A stretch of DNA of 64,000 nucleotides from the NCBI RefSeq assembly GCF_018614055.1, contig NZ_JAGGPB010000005.1, positions 198,699 to 262,698 on the forward strand, in the 5' to 3' direction. This document shows positions 14,913 to 23,883 of the stretch, one piece after another. The translations under genes were made by a program, and so were the position numbers. This DNA comes from Streptomyces sp. ISL-98 (GTDB lineage Bacteria; Actinomycetota; Actinomycetes; Streptomycetales; Streptomycetaceae). Below the pieces are notes generated by a model that searched no databases, had not been told where the DNA came from, and saw only the letters and a program-made list of their open reading frames with translations. Positions within the stretch are counted from its first letter, which is position 1. Each line of letters begins with the position of its first letter.

Positions 14913-16640
14913 GTGCCGCACGCCGAGAGCCGTGCCGTCGACCGGCTGACCGCGCCCGGTGCGCCCTTCGCCGTCGAAGACGGTGTGTACGCCGCCGGGC
15001 CACGGACGCTGCGCGAGTTCGTCGAGGTCACCTGGGCCTACGGCGAGCGGCCCTTCCTCGTCGCCGACAGCCGCAGCTACACCTACGGCGAGTTCTTCGC
15101 CGCCGCCTGCGCCCTCGCCCGTCGGCTCGTCGACGAGAAGGGGACCTACCGCCTGCGGCCCGGCGATCGCGCCGTCGTCGCCATGCGCAATCACCCCGAG
15201 TGGCATATCGCCTTCTGGGCCGCCCAGTTGGCAGGGCTCGTCGCCGTACCCCTCAACGCCTGGTGGACCGAGGACGAGTTCACGTACGCCCTCGACGACT
15301 GCCGGCCCGGCGTCCTCCTCGTGGACGGTGAGCGGGTCGCGCGAGTGCGGGGATGGGCCCGGCGGGAAGGCGTGCCCGGGATCGTCTTTCACGGGGCGGC
15401 CGAGGACGGGTTCGAGTCGTACGACGACCTGCCCGCCGCCGACCCCGCCCTCGGGCCACCCGACGTCGACGTACGGCCCGAGGACGACGCCACCATCATC
15501 TATACGTCCGGTACCACCGGGCGGCCCAAGGGCGCCGTCGCCACGCATCTCGCCCAGGCCGGGGCCGCGATGAACCCGAGGTTCTACGCCGCCGCCTCCG
15601 CCCTCGGGCGGGGGGCCATTCCGGGGCAGGGGCCCGCGCCCGTGTCGCTGACCACCTTCCCCTTCTTCCACGTCGCCGCCTTCACCTCCTTCTACGCCGT
15701 CATGTCGGCCGGCGGCACCCTCGTGATGATGCGCAAGTGGGACGCCCGGCGCGCGCTGGAGCTGATCCGCGAGCACCGCGTCACCCACTACGGCGGAGTC
15801 CCCACCACCGCCCTCCAGTTGCTGGACGCGGCGGAGGCCGCGGGCGACCGGCTCGAAACGCTCACCATGCTCAACACCGGCGGAGCCGCCGCCCCGCCCG
15901 GCCTCGTCGCACGGCTCACCGCCGCGTACGGCGAGCGCATCGAGCCGCGCAACGGCTACGGGCTGACCGAGACCAGCGGCGGAGTGCTGGCCAACTTCGG
16001 CGCGGCGTACCGCGCGGACCCGCACAGCGCCGGGTTTCCCACTCCGGTGACCGAGATTCGGATCGCACGGTCCTGCGGCGGCGAGCAGGCGGCCGGCGAG
16101 GAGGAGGCCGTCGGCGGCGAGGAGGCGGCCGACGGCGAGGTCGGCGAGCTGTGGCTGCGCGGGCAGTCCCTCGTGCGCGGGTACTGGCGGGACGAGAAGG
16201 CGACCGCCGAAGCCTTCACCGCCGACGGGTGGTTCAGGACCGGGGACCTCGCGACCGTCCACAACGGGCGCGTCACAGTCGTCGACCGCATCAAGGACAT
16301 GGTCGTCCGGGGCGGCGAGAACGTCTACTGCGTCGAAGTGGAGAACGTGCTGCACAGCCATCCCGCCGTGCTCGACGCCGCCGTGCTCGGCGTTCCGCAT
16401 CCCCTCCTCGGGGAGGAAGTCGCGGCCGTCGTGCAGTTGAGGGCGGGCGCTGTGGCTGGCGTGGAGGAGCTTCGGGCGTACGTCGGGAAGCGGCTCGCCG
16501 CGTTCAAGGTGCCTGCCCATGTGCTCGTACGGGACGAGCCCCTGCCGCGCAATGCCACCGGAAAGGTGCTCAAGAGGGAGCTGCGGGAATCTCTGGGCGG
16601 GCAAGTGGCCCTGGGCGGGCAAGTCGTCACTGGCGCGTGA
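14913..16640 (+). CDS. Acyl-CoA synthetase (AMP-dependent fatty acid-CoA ligase)
   Basis: 575 residues from a GTG with GGGGAGGGG just upstream. It is a class I adenylate-forming enzyme: P-loop YTSGTTGRPKGAV, GYGLTETSGG, GWFRTGDLA, DRIKDMVVRGGENVY with the hinge, and the C-terminal catalytic Lys in PRNATGKVLKREL. It activates a carboxylic acid to its CoA ester; chain length is not predictable. An extra Gly/Glu/Ala segment (encoded at 16074-16143) breaks the loop before the GELWLRG motif. It converges on the M6 protease gene, overlapping it by 14 bases. An ORF extends far upstream in frame, but only this start has protein-like sequence. Confidence 0.85.
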   Translation: MPHAESRAVDRLTAPGAPFAVEDGVYAAGPRTLREFVEVTWAYGERPFLVADSRSYTYGEFFAAACALARRLVDEKGTYRLRPGDRAVVAMRNHPEWHIAFWAAQLAGLVAVPLNAWWTEDEFTYALDDCRPGVLLVDGERVARVRGWARREGVPGIVFHGAAEDGFESYDDLPAADPALGPPDVDVRPEDDATIIYTSGTTGRPKGAVATHLAQAGAAMNPRFYAAASALGRGAIPGQGPAPVSLTTFPFFHVAAFTSFYAVMSAGGTLVMMRKWDARRALELIREHRVTHYGGVPTTALQLLDAAEAAGDRLETLTMLNTGGAAAPPGLVARLTAAYGERIEPRNGYGLTETSGGVLANFGAAYRADPHSAGFPTPVTEIRIARSCGGEQAAGEEEAVGGEEAADGEVGELWLRGQSLVRGYWRDEKATAEAFTADGWFRTGDLATVHNGRVTVVDRIKDMVVRGGENVYCVEVENVLHSHPAVLDAAVLGVPHPLLGEEVAAVVQLRAGAVAGVEELRAYVGKRLAAFKVPAHVLVRDEPLPRNATGKVLKRELRESLGGQVALGGQVVTGA

Positions 16641-17928
16641 TGCGGACCCGGTAATTGCCGCCCGCGTCCTCTTCCATCACCGATATACGGACTCCGTACT
16701 GCCGGTCCTTGAACGTCTGGCCCTCGTCGTACGGCGCGTCCGACAGTTCCGCGTGCACATTGGGCCGCTGTGTGCACCCGCCGCTGTCCCCTTCGCTGTC
16801 CGCGACAGTGATGGGGCCCTGCCCGGTGTCGACGTCCGCGTCGACGCGGTAGATCAGTACCCCCGGCTTGCAGACCGCCTCGTCGTTGCCGGCCTGCGTG
16901 CGCACCTCCACCGCGTAACCCGTCTTCGCCGTGAGCGGTATGAACGCCAGCTTCGGGCCGACGTCCGGCGAGGCGAGCGGCGCCAGGACGTATTCGGTGG
17001 TGCCCGGCTCGGACGCACAGTGGACCTGGGTGCTGTCCAGCCAGCCGAGCTTCCACTTGTGCCAGCCCAGCAGATCGTTGTTGGCCCCCCAGTCCTCGGA
17101 CATGATGTCCCAGTGCCCGACCGACCCGCCGCCGTCCACCGTGTAGAGGTCCGGCAGGCCGAAGACATGGCCGTTCTCGTGCGGCAGCACCCGGAAGCCC
17201 GTCTCGTCGTACGAACCCGATCCGTCGTCCTGACGGCTGTAGACGAACGACGTGTTGGAGAGCGGGACGCCGTCGGCCGGCGGCGCGTCGTCGTTGCCGG
17301 AGAAGGTGACGGACAGAACGGTGTCCAGCGCCGAAGGCCCGGCATTGGGCGTGACGAGGATGTTGACCAGGTCGTACGCCGCGAAATCCACCCGGGCGTC
17401 GGCCGCGCTGATGATGTCGGCGACGAGACTGCGGTAGCCCGGTTCGTACGGTGAGCCGCGCTCGATCCCGTACGCCGCGAACGGCAGCGGCATCCGCAGC
17501 CAGTCGGTGAACGGCACGGCGGGCCGGTAGCGCAGACGGCCGTACGAGCTCGTCTCGAACCACTTCGGCGTCTGCGGGAAGAACTCCCTGAACCGGTCCA
17601 GCGCCGGGCCCTCGCCCTCCGCGTCCGGGAAGTCGATCATGAGGGTGAGTGCGCGGATGTCGCCCGTGGAGCGTGAGAACCCCGGCGGTGTCGGGATGCC
17701 TTCCGACATCTGTACGCCCAGGGTGCCCGCCAGTCGGCAGGGCCCCGCCGCGGCCTCACTGGCGAGGGCCGATGCCCGGTCGGCGGCGGCCGACGGGCCG
17801 GACGATGCCCTGCTTCCGTCGAGCGTCGGGGAATCGTCCGAGGTCACGGACGTAAGAGCCAGGCCGGTGAGGACGGCGGCGCCTACGACGTGGCGGGGTC
17901 TGCGTATCCGGGGGCGGGTCTGCTGCAT
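16627..17928 (-). CDS. Secreted M6-family (immune inhibitor A-like) metalloprotease
   Basis: 433 residues. A basic start (MQQTRPRIRRPRHV) and hydrophobic stretch form a signal peptide. The zinc-protease motif is HENGHVFGLPDLY, followed by GHWDIMSEDWG, the Met-turn-like signature of family M6. An M6 N-terminal pattern, RALTLMIDFPDAEGEG, precedes it. It should act outside the cell. Cys residues in the C-terminal region (CASEPG, VCKPGV, CTQRP) may form disulfides. Its 3' end overlaps that of the acyl-CoA ligase gene. Confidence 0.85.
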   Translation of the reverse strand: MQQTRPRIRRPRHVVGAAVLTGLALTSVTSDDSPTLDGSRASSGPSAAADRASALASEAAAGPCRLAGTLGVQMSEGIPTPPGFSRSTGDIRALTLMIDFPDAEGEGPALDRFREFFPQTPKWFETSSYGRLRYRPAVPFTDWLRMPLPFAAYGIERGSPYEPGYRSLVADIISAADARVDFAAYDLVNILVTPNAGPSALDTVLSVTFSGNDDAPPADGVPLSNTSFVYSRQDDGSGSYDETGFRVLPHENGHVFGLPDLYTVDGGGSVGHWDIMSEDWGANNDLLGWHKWKLGWLDSTQVHCASEPGTTEYVLAPLASPDVGPKLAFIPLTAKTGYAVEVRTQAGNDEAVCKPGVLIYRVDADVDTGQGPITVADSEGDSGGCTQRPNVHAELSDAPYDEGQTFKDRQYGVRISVMEEDAGGNYRVRITRQ

Positions 17929-18085
17929 AGAACGCCTTCGGGGTCCGCGGCAGCCGGCCGTCCCTGACTGCCCTCGTTCGAACACCCTGTGTCGGCGGGT
18001 GCGCGGGCGCTCGCTGGGTGGGCCGATCGTGGGTTTCCTGCCCGCCCAGGTTGTGATCCGGGTCACATGTGGTACTTGCGGAAAT

Positions 18086-18147
18086 AACCGGGGACGAGGT
18101 CCCCGTTTACGCCTGTGTCCGACGAACCGGGGACTGCATCCCCGGTT
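18086..18147. promoter_or_regulatory. Twin operators before the TetR gene
   Basis: Two near-identical inverted repeats, 18086-18108 and 18125-18147, each reading AACCGGGGAC-5-TCCCCG, are spaced 39 bp apart in the leader of the TetR gene. The outer arms also pair with each other, so a long hairpin is possible. Confidence 0.7.
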
Positions 18148-18164
18148 ATGAGAGAGGGAGCGCC

Positions 18165-18821
18165 GTGACCACCGACACCTGCAACCCGACCGCACAGCGC
18201 CGCGCACCGCGCCCGCGGGCCGATGCTCTGCGCAACCGGGAGCGGATTGTCACGGCCGCGCGCGAGATGTTCGTCGAGTTCGGCCCCGACGTGCCGCTCG
18301 ACGAGATCGCCCGCCGTGCGGGCGTCGGCAACGCGACGCTCTACCGGCACTTCCCGGACCGGGCCGAACTGATCCACCACGTGGTCGTCTCCGTCATGTC
18401 CCGCACCACGGACCAGGCGCAGACCGCGGCCACCGAGGAGGCCGACCCGTTCGACGCGCTGCGCCGCTTCGTCCACGCGGCCGCCGACGAACGGATCGGG
18501 GCGCTGTGCCCGATGCTCTCGGAAGGCTTCGACAAGGATCACCCGGAGCTGCTGGCCGAGCGTGACCGCCTCGAACAGGCCGTGGAAGGCCTCATGGCGC
18601 GTGCGCGGCAGGCGGGACGGCTCCGTGACGACGTGGCTGTCGGCGACCTGATGGTCGCCCTCTCCCAGCTCACCCGACCACTGCCGGGCAGCGCGTGCCT
18701 GAACTTCGACCAGTTCGTGCACCGGCATCTGCAGCTTTTCCTCGATGGCCTGGAGACGCCGGCGCGCTCCGTTCTCCCCGGCTCTCCCGCGACCTTGGAG
18801 GACCTGCGCCGGGAGTCGTAA
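18165..18821 (+). CDS. TetR-family regulator
   Basis: 218 residues from a GTG behind GAGAGGGAG. The HTH reads NRERIVTAAREMFVEFGPDVPLDEIARRAGVGNATLYRHFPDRAELI (about residues 25-70); the rest is the ligand-binding helical domain. It lies 95 bases upstream of a DHA2-type MFS gene on the same strand and is the probable repressor of both. Two operators stand in its own leader. Confidence 0.9.
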   Translation: MTTDTCNPTAQRRAPRPRADALRNRERIVTAAREMFVEFGPDVPLDEIARRAGVGNATLYRHFPDRAELIHHVVVSVMSRTTDQAQTAATEEADPFDALRRFVHAAADERIGALCPMLSEGFDKDHPELLAERDRLEQAVEGLMARARQAGRLRDDVAVGDLMVALSQLTRPLPGSACLNFDQFVHRHLQLFLDGLETPARSVLPGSPATLEDLRRES

Positions 18822-18916
18822 CTCCTGCTTATCCCTGCTGACTCCTTCTGACTCCCGCCCCTGACCACGCGGTTACGCCCGTTTTCGCCTCTTCGCACCC
18901 TTAGGTGGCCACACCC

Positions 18917-20452
18917 ATGCCAAAAACAGCCGACACTCTCATACCGGGCCCCCTGGCCCCGGATCCCAGCCGCTGGAAAGCGCTGGTCTTCATCGCGCTC
19001 GCCCAGCTGATGGTGGTGCTGGACGCGACGATCGTGAACATCGCCCTGCCGTCGGCGCAGCGCGACCTCGGCATCTCCGACGCCAACCGCCAGTGGGTCA
19101 TCACCGCGTACGCCCTGGCCTTCGGCGGCCTGCTGCTCTTCGGCGGCCGCATCGCCGACCTGTGGGGCCGCAAGCGCACCTTCGTCGTCGGCCTCCTCGG
19201 CTTCGCCGCGGCCTCCGCGCTCGGCGGCGCCGCCACCAACGAGGCCATGATGCTGGGCTCGCGCGCCCTCCAGGGCGCCTTCGGTGCGCTGCTCGCGCCG
19301 GCCGCGCTCTCGCTGCTCGCGGTGATGTTCACCGACGTGAAGGAGCGGGCCAAGGCCTTCGGCATCTACGGCGCGATCGCGGGCGGCGGTGGCGCGGTCG
19401 GCCTGATCCTGGGTGGCTTCCTCACCGAGTACCTGAACTGGCGCTGGACGTTCTTCGTCAACATCCCCTTCGCCGTCGTCGCCGCGGCCGGCGCGTACTT
19501 CGTCATCCGTGAGCCGGCCGGCGGTCGCAACCGCTCGCCGCTGGACATCCCTGGCGTGGTGCTCTCCACCCTGGGTCTGGTCTCGCTGGTGTACGGCTTC
19601 ACGCGCGCCGAGTCGGACGGCTGGGCGTCGGGTGCGACAGTCGGCCTGTTCGTGGCCTCGGCCGTGCTGCTGGCCGCCTTCGTGGCCGTCGAGTCGAAGG
19701 TCAAGCACCCGCTGCTGCCGCTGCGCGTCCTGACCGAGCGCAACCGCGGCGGTGTGTACCTGTCGCTGGGCCTCGCCGTCATCTCGATGTTCGGGCTCTT
19801 CCTCTTCCTGACGTACTACCTCCAGATCGTGAAGGGCTTCTCGCCGGTCAAGACCGGCTTCGCCTTCCTGCCGATGATCGCGGGCATGATCACGGGCTCG
19901 ACCCAGATCGGCGCCCGCCTGATGACGCGGGTACCGCCCCGCCTCCTGATGGGCCCCGGCTTCCTGGTCGCGGCGCTCGGCATGCTGCTGCTGACGCAGC
20001 TGGAGGTCGGTTCGTCGTACGCTGGGCTGATCCTGCCCGCGCAGCTGCTGCTGGGTCTCGGCATGGGTACGGCCTTCATGCCGGCCATGTCCCTGTCGAC
20101 ACACGGCATCGAGCCGCGCGACGCGGGCGTGGCATCGGCCATGGTCAACACGTCGCAGCAGGTGGGCGGCGCCATCGGTACGGCGCTGCTGAACACCATC
20201 GCGGCAAGCGCCACCACGGCATACGTCGCCTCGCACGCGGCCGGCGCCACCAACGAGCAACTGCTCCGGGCGCAGGCCATGGTGCACGGCTACGCGAGCG
20301 CCATCTGGTGGGCGGTCGGCATCCTGGTCGTCTCGGCGGTGATCGCTCTGACGCTGATCAACACGGGTCGTCCGGGCGCGACGACGGTCGCGTCGGGCGG
20401 CGGTGAGGGCGCCGCGGAGGACGAGCTGAAGATCCCCGCCGTCGCACACTGA
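18917..20452 (+). CDS. MFS drug transporter, DHA2 family
   Basis: 511 residues with about 14 predicted membrane helices. Motif A is GGRIADLWGRKRTF, and the family start LMVVLDATIVNIALPSAQRDL (motif D1) and the antiporter motif C region GAIAGGGGAVGLILGG are visible. Family members export hydrophobic drugs by proton antiport. The ATG at 18917 is preferred over a GTG at 18905 because AGGTGG lies between them. It is probably controlled by the upstream TetR. Confidence 0.9.
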   Translation: MPKTADTLIPGPLAPDPSRWKALVFIALAQLMVVLDATIVNIALPSAQRDLGISDANRQWVITAYALAFGGLLLFGGRIADLWGRKRTFVVGLLGFAAASALGGAATNEAMMLGSRALQGAFGALLAPAALSLLAVMFTDVKERAKAFGIYGAIAGGGGAVGLILGGFLTEYLNWRWTFFVNIPFAVVAAAGAYFVIREPAGGRNRSPLDIPGVVLSTLGLVSLVYGFTRAESDGWASGATVGLFVASAVLLAAFVAVESKVKHPLLPLRVLTERNRGGVYLSLGLAVISMFGLFLFLTYYLQIVKGFSPVKTGFAFLPMIAGMITGSTQIGARLMTRVPPRLLMGPGFLVAALGMLLLTQLEVGSSYAGLILPAQLLLGLGMGTAFMPAMSLSTHGIEPRDAGVASAMVNTSQQVGGAIGTALLNTIAASATTAYVASHAAGATNEQLLRAQAMVHGYASAIWWAVGILVVSAVIALTLINTGRPGATTVASGGGEGAAEDELKIPAVAH

Positions 20453-20473
20453 GGCCTCTGGCCTGCCCTGCCT

Positions 20474-20510
20474 CCTGCCCTGGTTTTCGCCTCAGCGGAG
20501 CCAGGGCAGG
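20474..20510. terminator. Bidirectional hairpin between convergent genes
   Basis: A perfect 10-bp stem (20474-20483 with 20501-20510) spans the gap and the last codons of the MarR gene. Confidence 0.6.
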
Positions 20511-20983
20511 TCTGCGTCCGTGGTCTTCGGCTGGAGGCCGTCGGCGACGACCCTCATGATCTCGCCGAGCTGCCCGACCTGTTCCGGGGTCAGCCGGTCG
20601 AACATCGCCTGCCGGACGGTCTCGACATGCCCCGGCGCGGTCTGCTTCAGGACCTCGAAGCCGTCGTCCGTGAGTACGGCGTTCTGCCCTCGCCGGTCGT
20701 CCGCGCAGTCCTCGCGGCGCACCCAGCCGTTGCGTTCGAGGCGGGCGACGGCGTGCGAGAGCCGGGAGCGGGTGATCTTCGCGGTGATGGCGAGTTCGGT
20801 CATCCGGAGCCGCCGGCCCGGCGCCTGGGCGAGCTGCACGAGCAGGCCGTAATAGACGTGCGGCATCCCGGCGTCACGCTGCAACTGGCGGTCGAGGTGG
20901 TCCTCCAGGAGTGTGGTGGCCTGGAGGTATGCACGCCAGGTGCGCTGTTCCTCTTCGCTGAGCCAGCGTGGTGCCGTCGTCAT
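20492..20983 (-). CDS. MarR-family regulator
   Basis: 163 residues: EEQRTWRAYLQATTLLEDHLDRQL, GLLVQLAQAPGRRLRMTELA, KITRSRLSHAVARLERNGWVRREDCADDRRGQNAVLTDDG, the classic MarR winged helix with the DxRG wing. It is divergent from the LigB-type dioxygenase gene and probably controls it through the CTTGAA-2-TTCAAG palindrome between them. Confidence 0.9.
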   Translation of the reverse strand: MTTAPRWLSEEEQRTWRAYLQATTLLEDHLDRQLQRDAGMPHVYYGLLVQLAQAPGRRLRMTELAITAKITRSRLSHAVARLERNGWVRREDCADDRRGQNAVLTDDGFEVLKQTAPGHVETVRQAMFDRLTPEQVGQLGEIMRVVADGLQPKTTDADLPWLR

Positions 20984-21051
20984 ACATCCACTCTACGACC
21001 CCATCCTTGAAACTTGAACTAAGTGGAGTTAGGGTCGGGAGCAGAGAACAA

Positions 21052-21065
21052 CTTGAATCTTCAAG
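21052..21065. promoter_or_regulatory. MarR-type operator
   Basis: CTTGAATCTTCAAG is a perfect 6-2-6 palindrome in the divergent region. Partial half-sites (CTTGAAACTTGAAC) lie 40 bases to the left, nearer the MarR gene. Confidence 0.7.
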
Positions 21066-21081
21066 GAAGGATGTGGTCGTC

Positions 21082-21852
21082 GTGGAGCGCATGCCCGCCC
21101 TCTACCTGAGCCATGGCGCCCCGCCGCTGGCCGACGACCCGGTCTGGCCCGGCCAGCTCGCCGACTGGTCGGCCGGGCTGCCGCGTCCCCGGGCGATCCT
21201 GATGGTCTCCGCCCACTGGGAGGAGGCCCCGCTCGCACTCGGCGCGACCGAAACCGTGCCGCTGGTGTACGACTTCTGGGGCTTCCCTGAGCACTACTAC
21301 CGGGTGACGTACGCCGCGCCAGGCGCCCCCGAACTGGCCGAATCCGTACGGAAGTTGCTGCGCGGCGCCGGTGTGCCCGTACAGGACATCCCGGACCGGG
21401 GGCTCGACCACGGGGCGTACGTCCCGCTGGTCGAGATGTTCCCGGCGGCCGACATCCCCGTACTCCAGATCTCCATGCCCACGCTCGACCCGCAGAAGCT
21501 GATGGACATCGGGCGCAAGCTAGCGCCGCTGCGCGACGAGGGCGTACTGGTCGTCGGCAGCGGCTTCTTCACCCACAACCTGGCCGCACTGCGCCACCAG
21601 GGCGGTGGAGTGCCCGGCTGGTCGGCGGAGTTCGACGCGTGGGGGCGCGAGGCGCTGACGGCGGCGGACGTGGACGCGCTGCTCGACTTCGAGCACAAGT
21701 CCCCGGCCGGCCGCCTCGCCCACCCGCGCACCGAGCACTTCGCGCCGCTGTTCGTGACGCTGGGGGCGTCCGAGGGCGAGCTGGAGACGCAGCGCCATGT
21801 GATCGACGGCTTCTGGATGGGGCTGGCGAAGCGGTCCGTGCAGTTCGGCTGA
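21082..21852 (+). CDS. LigB/DODA-type extradiol dioxygenase
   Basis: 256 residues. The family features are a metal-binding His in LYLSHGAPPL, SAHWEEAP, YDFWGFPEHYYRVTY, GLDHGAYVPL and GSGFFTHNL, as in the 4,5-DOPA dioxygenase-type class III ring-cleaving enzymes. It should open a catechol-type ring using Fe(II) or Zn; the substrate is unknown. The GTG at 21082 (AAGGAAGG 11 bases upstream) is preferred; GTG 21073 and ATG 21091 are also in frame. Its partner regulator is the divergent MarR protein. Confidence 0.85.
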   Translation: MERMPALYLSHGAPPLADDPVWPGQLADWSAGLPRPRAILMVSAHWEEAPLALGATETVPLVYDFWGFPEHYYRVTYAAPGAPELAESVRKLLRGAGVPVQDIPDRGLDHGAYVPLVEMFPAADIPVLQISMPTLDPQKLMDIGRKLAPLRDEGVLVVGSGFFTHNLAALRHQGGGVPGWSAEFDAWGREALTAADVDALLDFEHKSPAGRLAHPRTEHFAPLFVTLGASEGELETQRHVIDGFWMGLAKRSVQFG

Positions 21853-22021
21853 GCCGCCGTTGAAGGGCTCAGGTTTTTAGGGCTCAGGGCTCGGGTCAGT
21901 GGCTCGCTTCGCTCGGCTCGATGCTGCCGGGTCCGGTGTACGGAACGGGTGCCTCCGGGGCGTAACCGGTACGCGCGTGACGCGGCGGCGGGGTCCGGGC
22001 GGGGCGTAACGGGCTGCGGAC

Positions 22022-22615
22022 CTACGACCGGGCGGGGCCGGGCTCGGCCCTTTCGGCGTCCGGTGCCAGGTCCCGGGGCCGAGGCACGTCTCGTACGCCG
22101 AGGTCCTTCTCGTACCACGCCACGTCCCAGTAGCGGCCGAACTTCCGGCCCACCTCGTGGTGCGTGCCGGTGTGGCGGAAGCCGAAGCGGGTATGGAGGC
22201 GGACGGACGCTTCGTTGGGCTGGGTGACACCGGCGTAGGCGCGGTGGAGGTCCTCCTTCTCCAGGGCTCCGAAGAGGGCCTCGTAGAGGAGCGAGCCGAT
22301 GCCGCGGCCTCCCGCGTCGGGCGCGCAGTAGACGCTGACCTCCACGGAGGTGGCGTACGCGGCCTTCGGACGGAAGGGGCCGCTCGTCGCGTAACCCAGA
22401 ATCCGGGCGGAACGGACATCGCGAGCAACCAGAAGGCGGTGCGGGCCGTCTTCAGGGTGAGAGTGCAGCCACGGGCGGCGCTGCTCGGGCGTGAAGGCGG
22501 CTGTGTCAAAGGTGATCGCCGTCTCGCGCACGTAGTGGTTGTAGATGTCCGTGAGGGCGCTGAGGTCGGCCTCCGTGCCCGGCCTGACCTGCACCTCTGA
22601 GTGTTCGTGCGGCAT
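22022..22615 (-). CDS. Phosphinothricin N-acetyltransferase-type GNAT
   Basis: 197 residues. The PAT pattern is VRPGTEADLSALTDIYNHYVRETAITFDT at the start, then VEVSVYCAPDAGGRGIGSLLYEAL (acetyl-CoA loop) and GFRHTGTHHEVGRKFGRYWDVAWYEKDL at the end. The family transfers acetyl to phosphinothricin or methionine sulfoximine-like amines. A gene of this type is known upstream of hrdD in S. coelicolor, where it can confer bialaphos resistance; the same divergent arrangement is seen here. A longer Arg/Glu-rich tail is unlikely to matter. Confidence 0.85.
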   Translation of the reverse strand: MPHEHSEVQVRPGTEADLSALTDIYNHYVRETAITFDTAAFTPEQRRPWLHSHPEDGPHRLLVARDVRSARILGYATSGPFRPKAAYATSVEVSVYCAPDAGGRGIGSLLYEALFGALEKEDLHRAYAGVTQPNEASVRLHTRFGFRHTGTHHEVGRKFGRYWDVAWYEKDLGVRDVPRPRDLAPDAERAEPGPARS

Positions 22616-22675
22616 CCGTCTCCCCTCGGCGGCGGACAGGGTACTGCAAGATCACGAAAATGAATGCACGGCGTG

Positions 22676-22701
22676 GGAATTCTGTCCGGATTCCAGTCGT
22701 T
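22676..22701 (+). promoter_or_regulatory. SigR-type promoter of hrdD
   Basis: GGAAT at 22676-22680, exactly 18 bases, then GTT at 22699-22701 fits the SigR (thiol-stress sigma) consensus GGAAT-N18-GTT. hrdD of S. coelicolor is a known SigR target. Transcription would start near 22708, giving a leader of about 70 bases. Confidence 0.8.
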
Positions 22702-22778
22702 GTTTCCATCGGAGGCAGGGCACCCGAAGGGCGTCAGGCAGCCACCCAATCGCGACCTACATACGCAAGGGAGCACGC

Positions 22779-23777
22779 ATGGCAACCCGTGCCGTCGCCC
22801 GGAGTCAGACCCCCACCAGAGGGTCCGGCGGGGTACGCAGCGTTCGCGCCGCAGGCGGGGAGATCGCCGACCGCGACCTGGTCGGCATGTACCTCGACGA
22901 GATCGCACGGACGCCGCTGCTCGATGCCGCCAAGGAAGTTCACCTTTCGCAGACCATCGAGGCAGGCGTCTACGCGCAGCAGATCCTCGACAAAGAGGTG
23001 GAGAGCGAGGCGGGCGGCGCTTCACGCGAGGAACTGGAAGCGCTGGTCGCCGAGGGCGAGCGCGCCAAGGACCTGTTCATCCGGTCCAACCTCCGCCTTG
23101 TCGTCGCCGTCGCGCGCCGTTATCCGCGCAGCGGCCTGCCCCTCCTCGACCTGATCCAGGAGGGGAACGCGGGCCTGGTGCGCGCCGTCGAGAAGTTCGA
23201 CTATGCCAAGGGCTTCAAGTTCTCGACGTACGCGACCTGGTGGATCCGGCAGGCCATCACCCGGTCCATAGCCGACCAGTCCCGCACCATCCGGCTCCCT
23301 GTCCACCTGGTGGAGGAGCTCGGCCGGATCCGGCGCGTGCAGCGAGAGTTCAACCGTGAGCACGGGCGCGAGCCCGAGCATGCGGAGATCGCCGCCGAGC
23401 TGGATGCCAAGCCTGCACGCGTCAGCGACGTGCTCGACTGGGCGCGCGACCCGGTCTCGCTCAATATGCCGGTCGACGACGCGGGCGAGACACAGTTCGG
23501 CGACCTGCTGGAGGACACTTCGGCGGTTTCGCCCGAGCAGTCGGTGCTTTCGCTGCTGCGCAGCGAGGAGCTCGAAGGTCTCATAGGGCAGCTCGACGAG
23601 CGCACGGCCTCGATCATCCGTATGCGGTACGGCATCGAGGACGGCCGTGAGCGGACGCTGACCGAAGTGGGCAGGGAGCACGGACTGACGCGCGAGCGGA
23701 TCCGGCAGATCGAGAAGCACGCGCTGGTGGAGCTGAAGCGCATGGCTCGCGACACGGGCTTCGAGGCGGCGGCGTAA
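22779..23777 (+). CDS. hrdD: Group 2 RNA polymerase sigma factor HrdD
   Basis: 332 residues, the same length as S. coelicolor HrdD, and with its start MATRAVAR...VRAAGGEIADRDLVGMYLDEIARTPLL. Region 2 reads DLIQEGNAGLVRAVEKFDYAKGFKFSTYATWWIRQAITRSI (the -10 recognition helix), and region 4.2 reads LTEVGREHGLTRERIRQIEKHALVELKR. It is a non-essential paralogue of the principal sigma HrdB with nearly the same promoter preference. AAGGGAG lies six bases before the ATG. A SigR-type promoter lies upstream and a clean hairpin downstream. Confidence 0.95.
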   Translation: MATRAVARSQTPTRGSGGVRSVRAAGGEIADRDLVGMYLDEIARTPLLDAAKEVHLSQTIEAGVYAQQILDKEVESEAGGASREELEALVAEGERAKDLFIRSNLRLVVAVARRYPRSGLPLLDLIQEGNAGLVRAVEKFDYAKGFKFSTYATWWIRQAITRSIADQSRTIRLPVHLVEELGRIRRVQREFNREHGREPEHAEIAAELDAKPARVSDVLDWARDPVSLNMPVDDAGETQFGDLLEDTSAVSPEQSVLSLLRSEELEGLIGQLDERTASIIRMRYGIEDGRERTLTEVGREHGLTRERIRQIEKHALVELKRMARDTGFEAAA

Positions 23778-23824
23778 GCAGGGGCGCCAAGGTCCGCATC
23801 GAGGTACGTGTCTTCCCAGGGATG

Positions 23825-23853
23825 AACCCCGGCGCATCCCCGGCGCCGGGGTT
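23825..23853. terminator. Terminator after hrdD
   Basis: A perfect 11-bp stem (23825-23835 with 23843-23853) and 7-base loop lie between convergent hrdD and the WYL gene. Confidence 0.75.
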
Positions 23854-23883
23854 CCCCGCACCAACCGCGCCCGTGTCCCCCTC

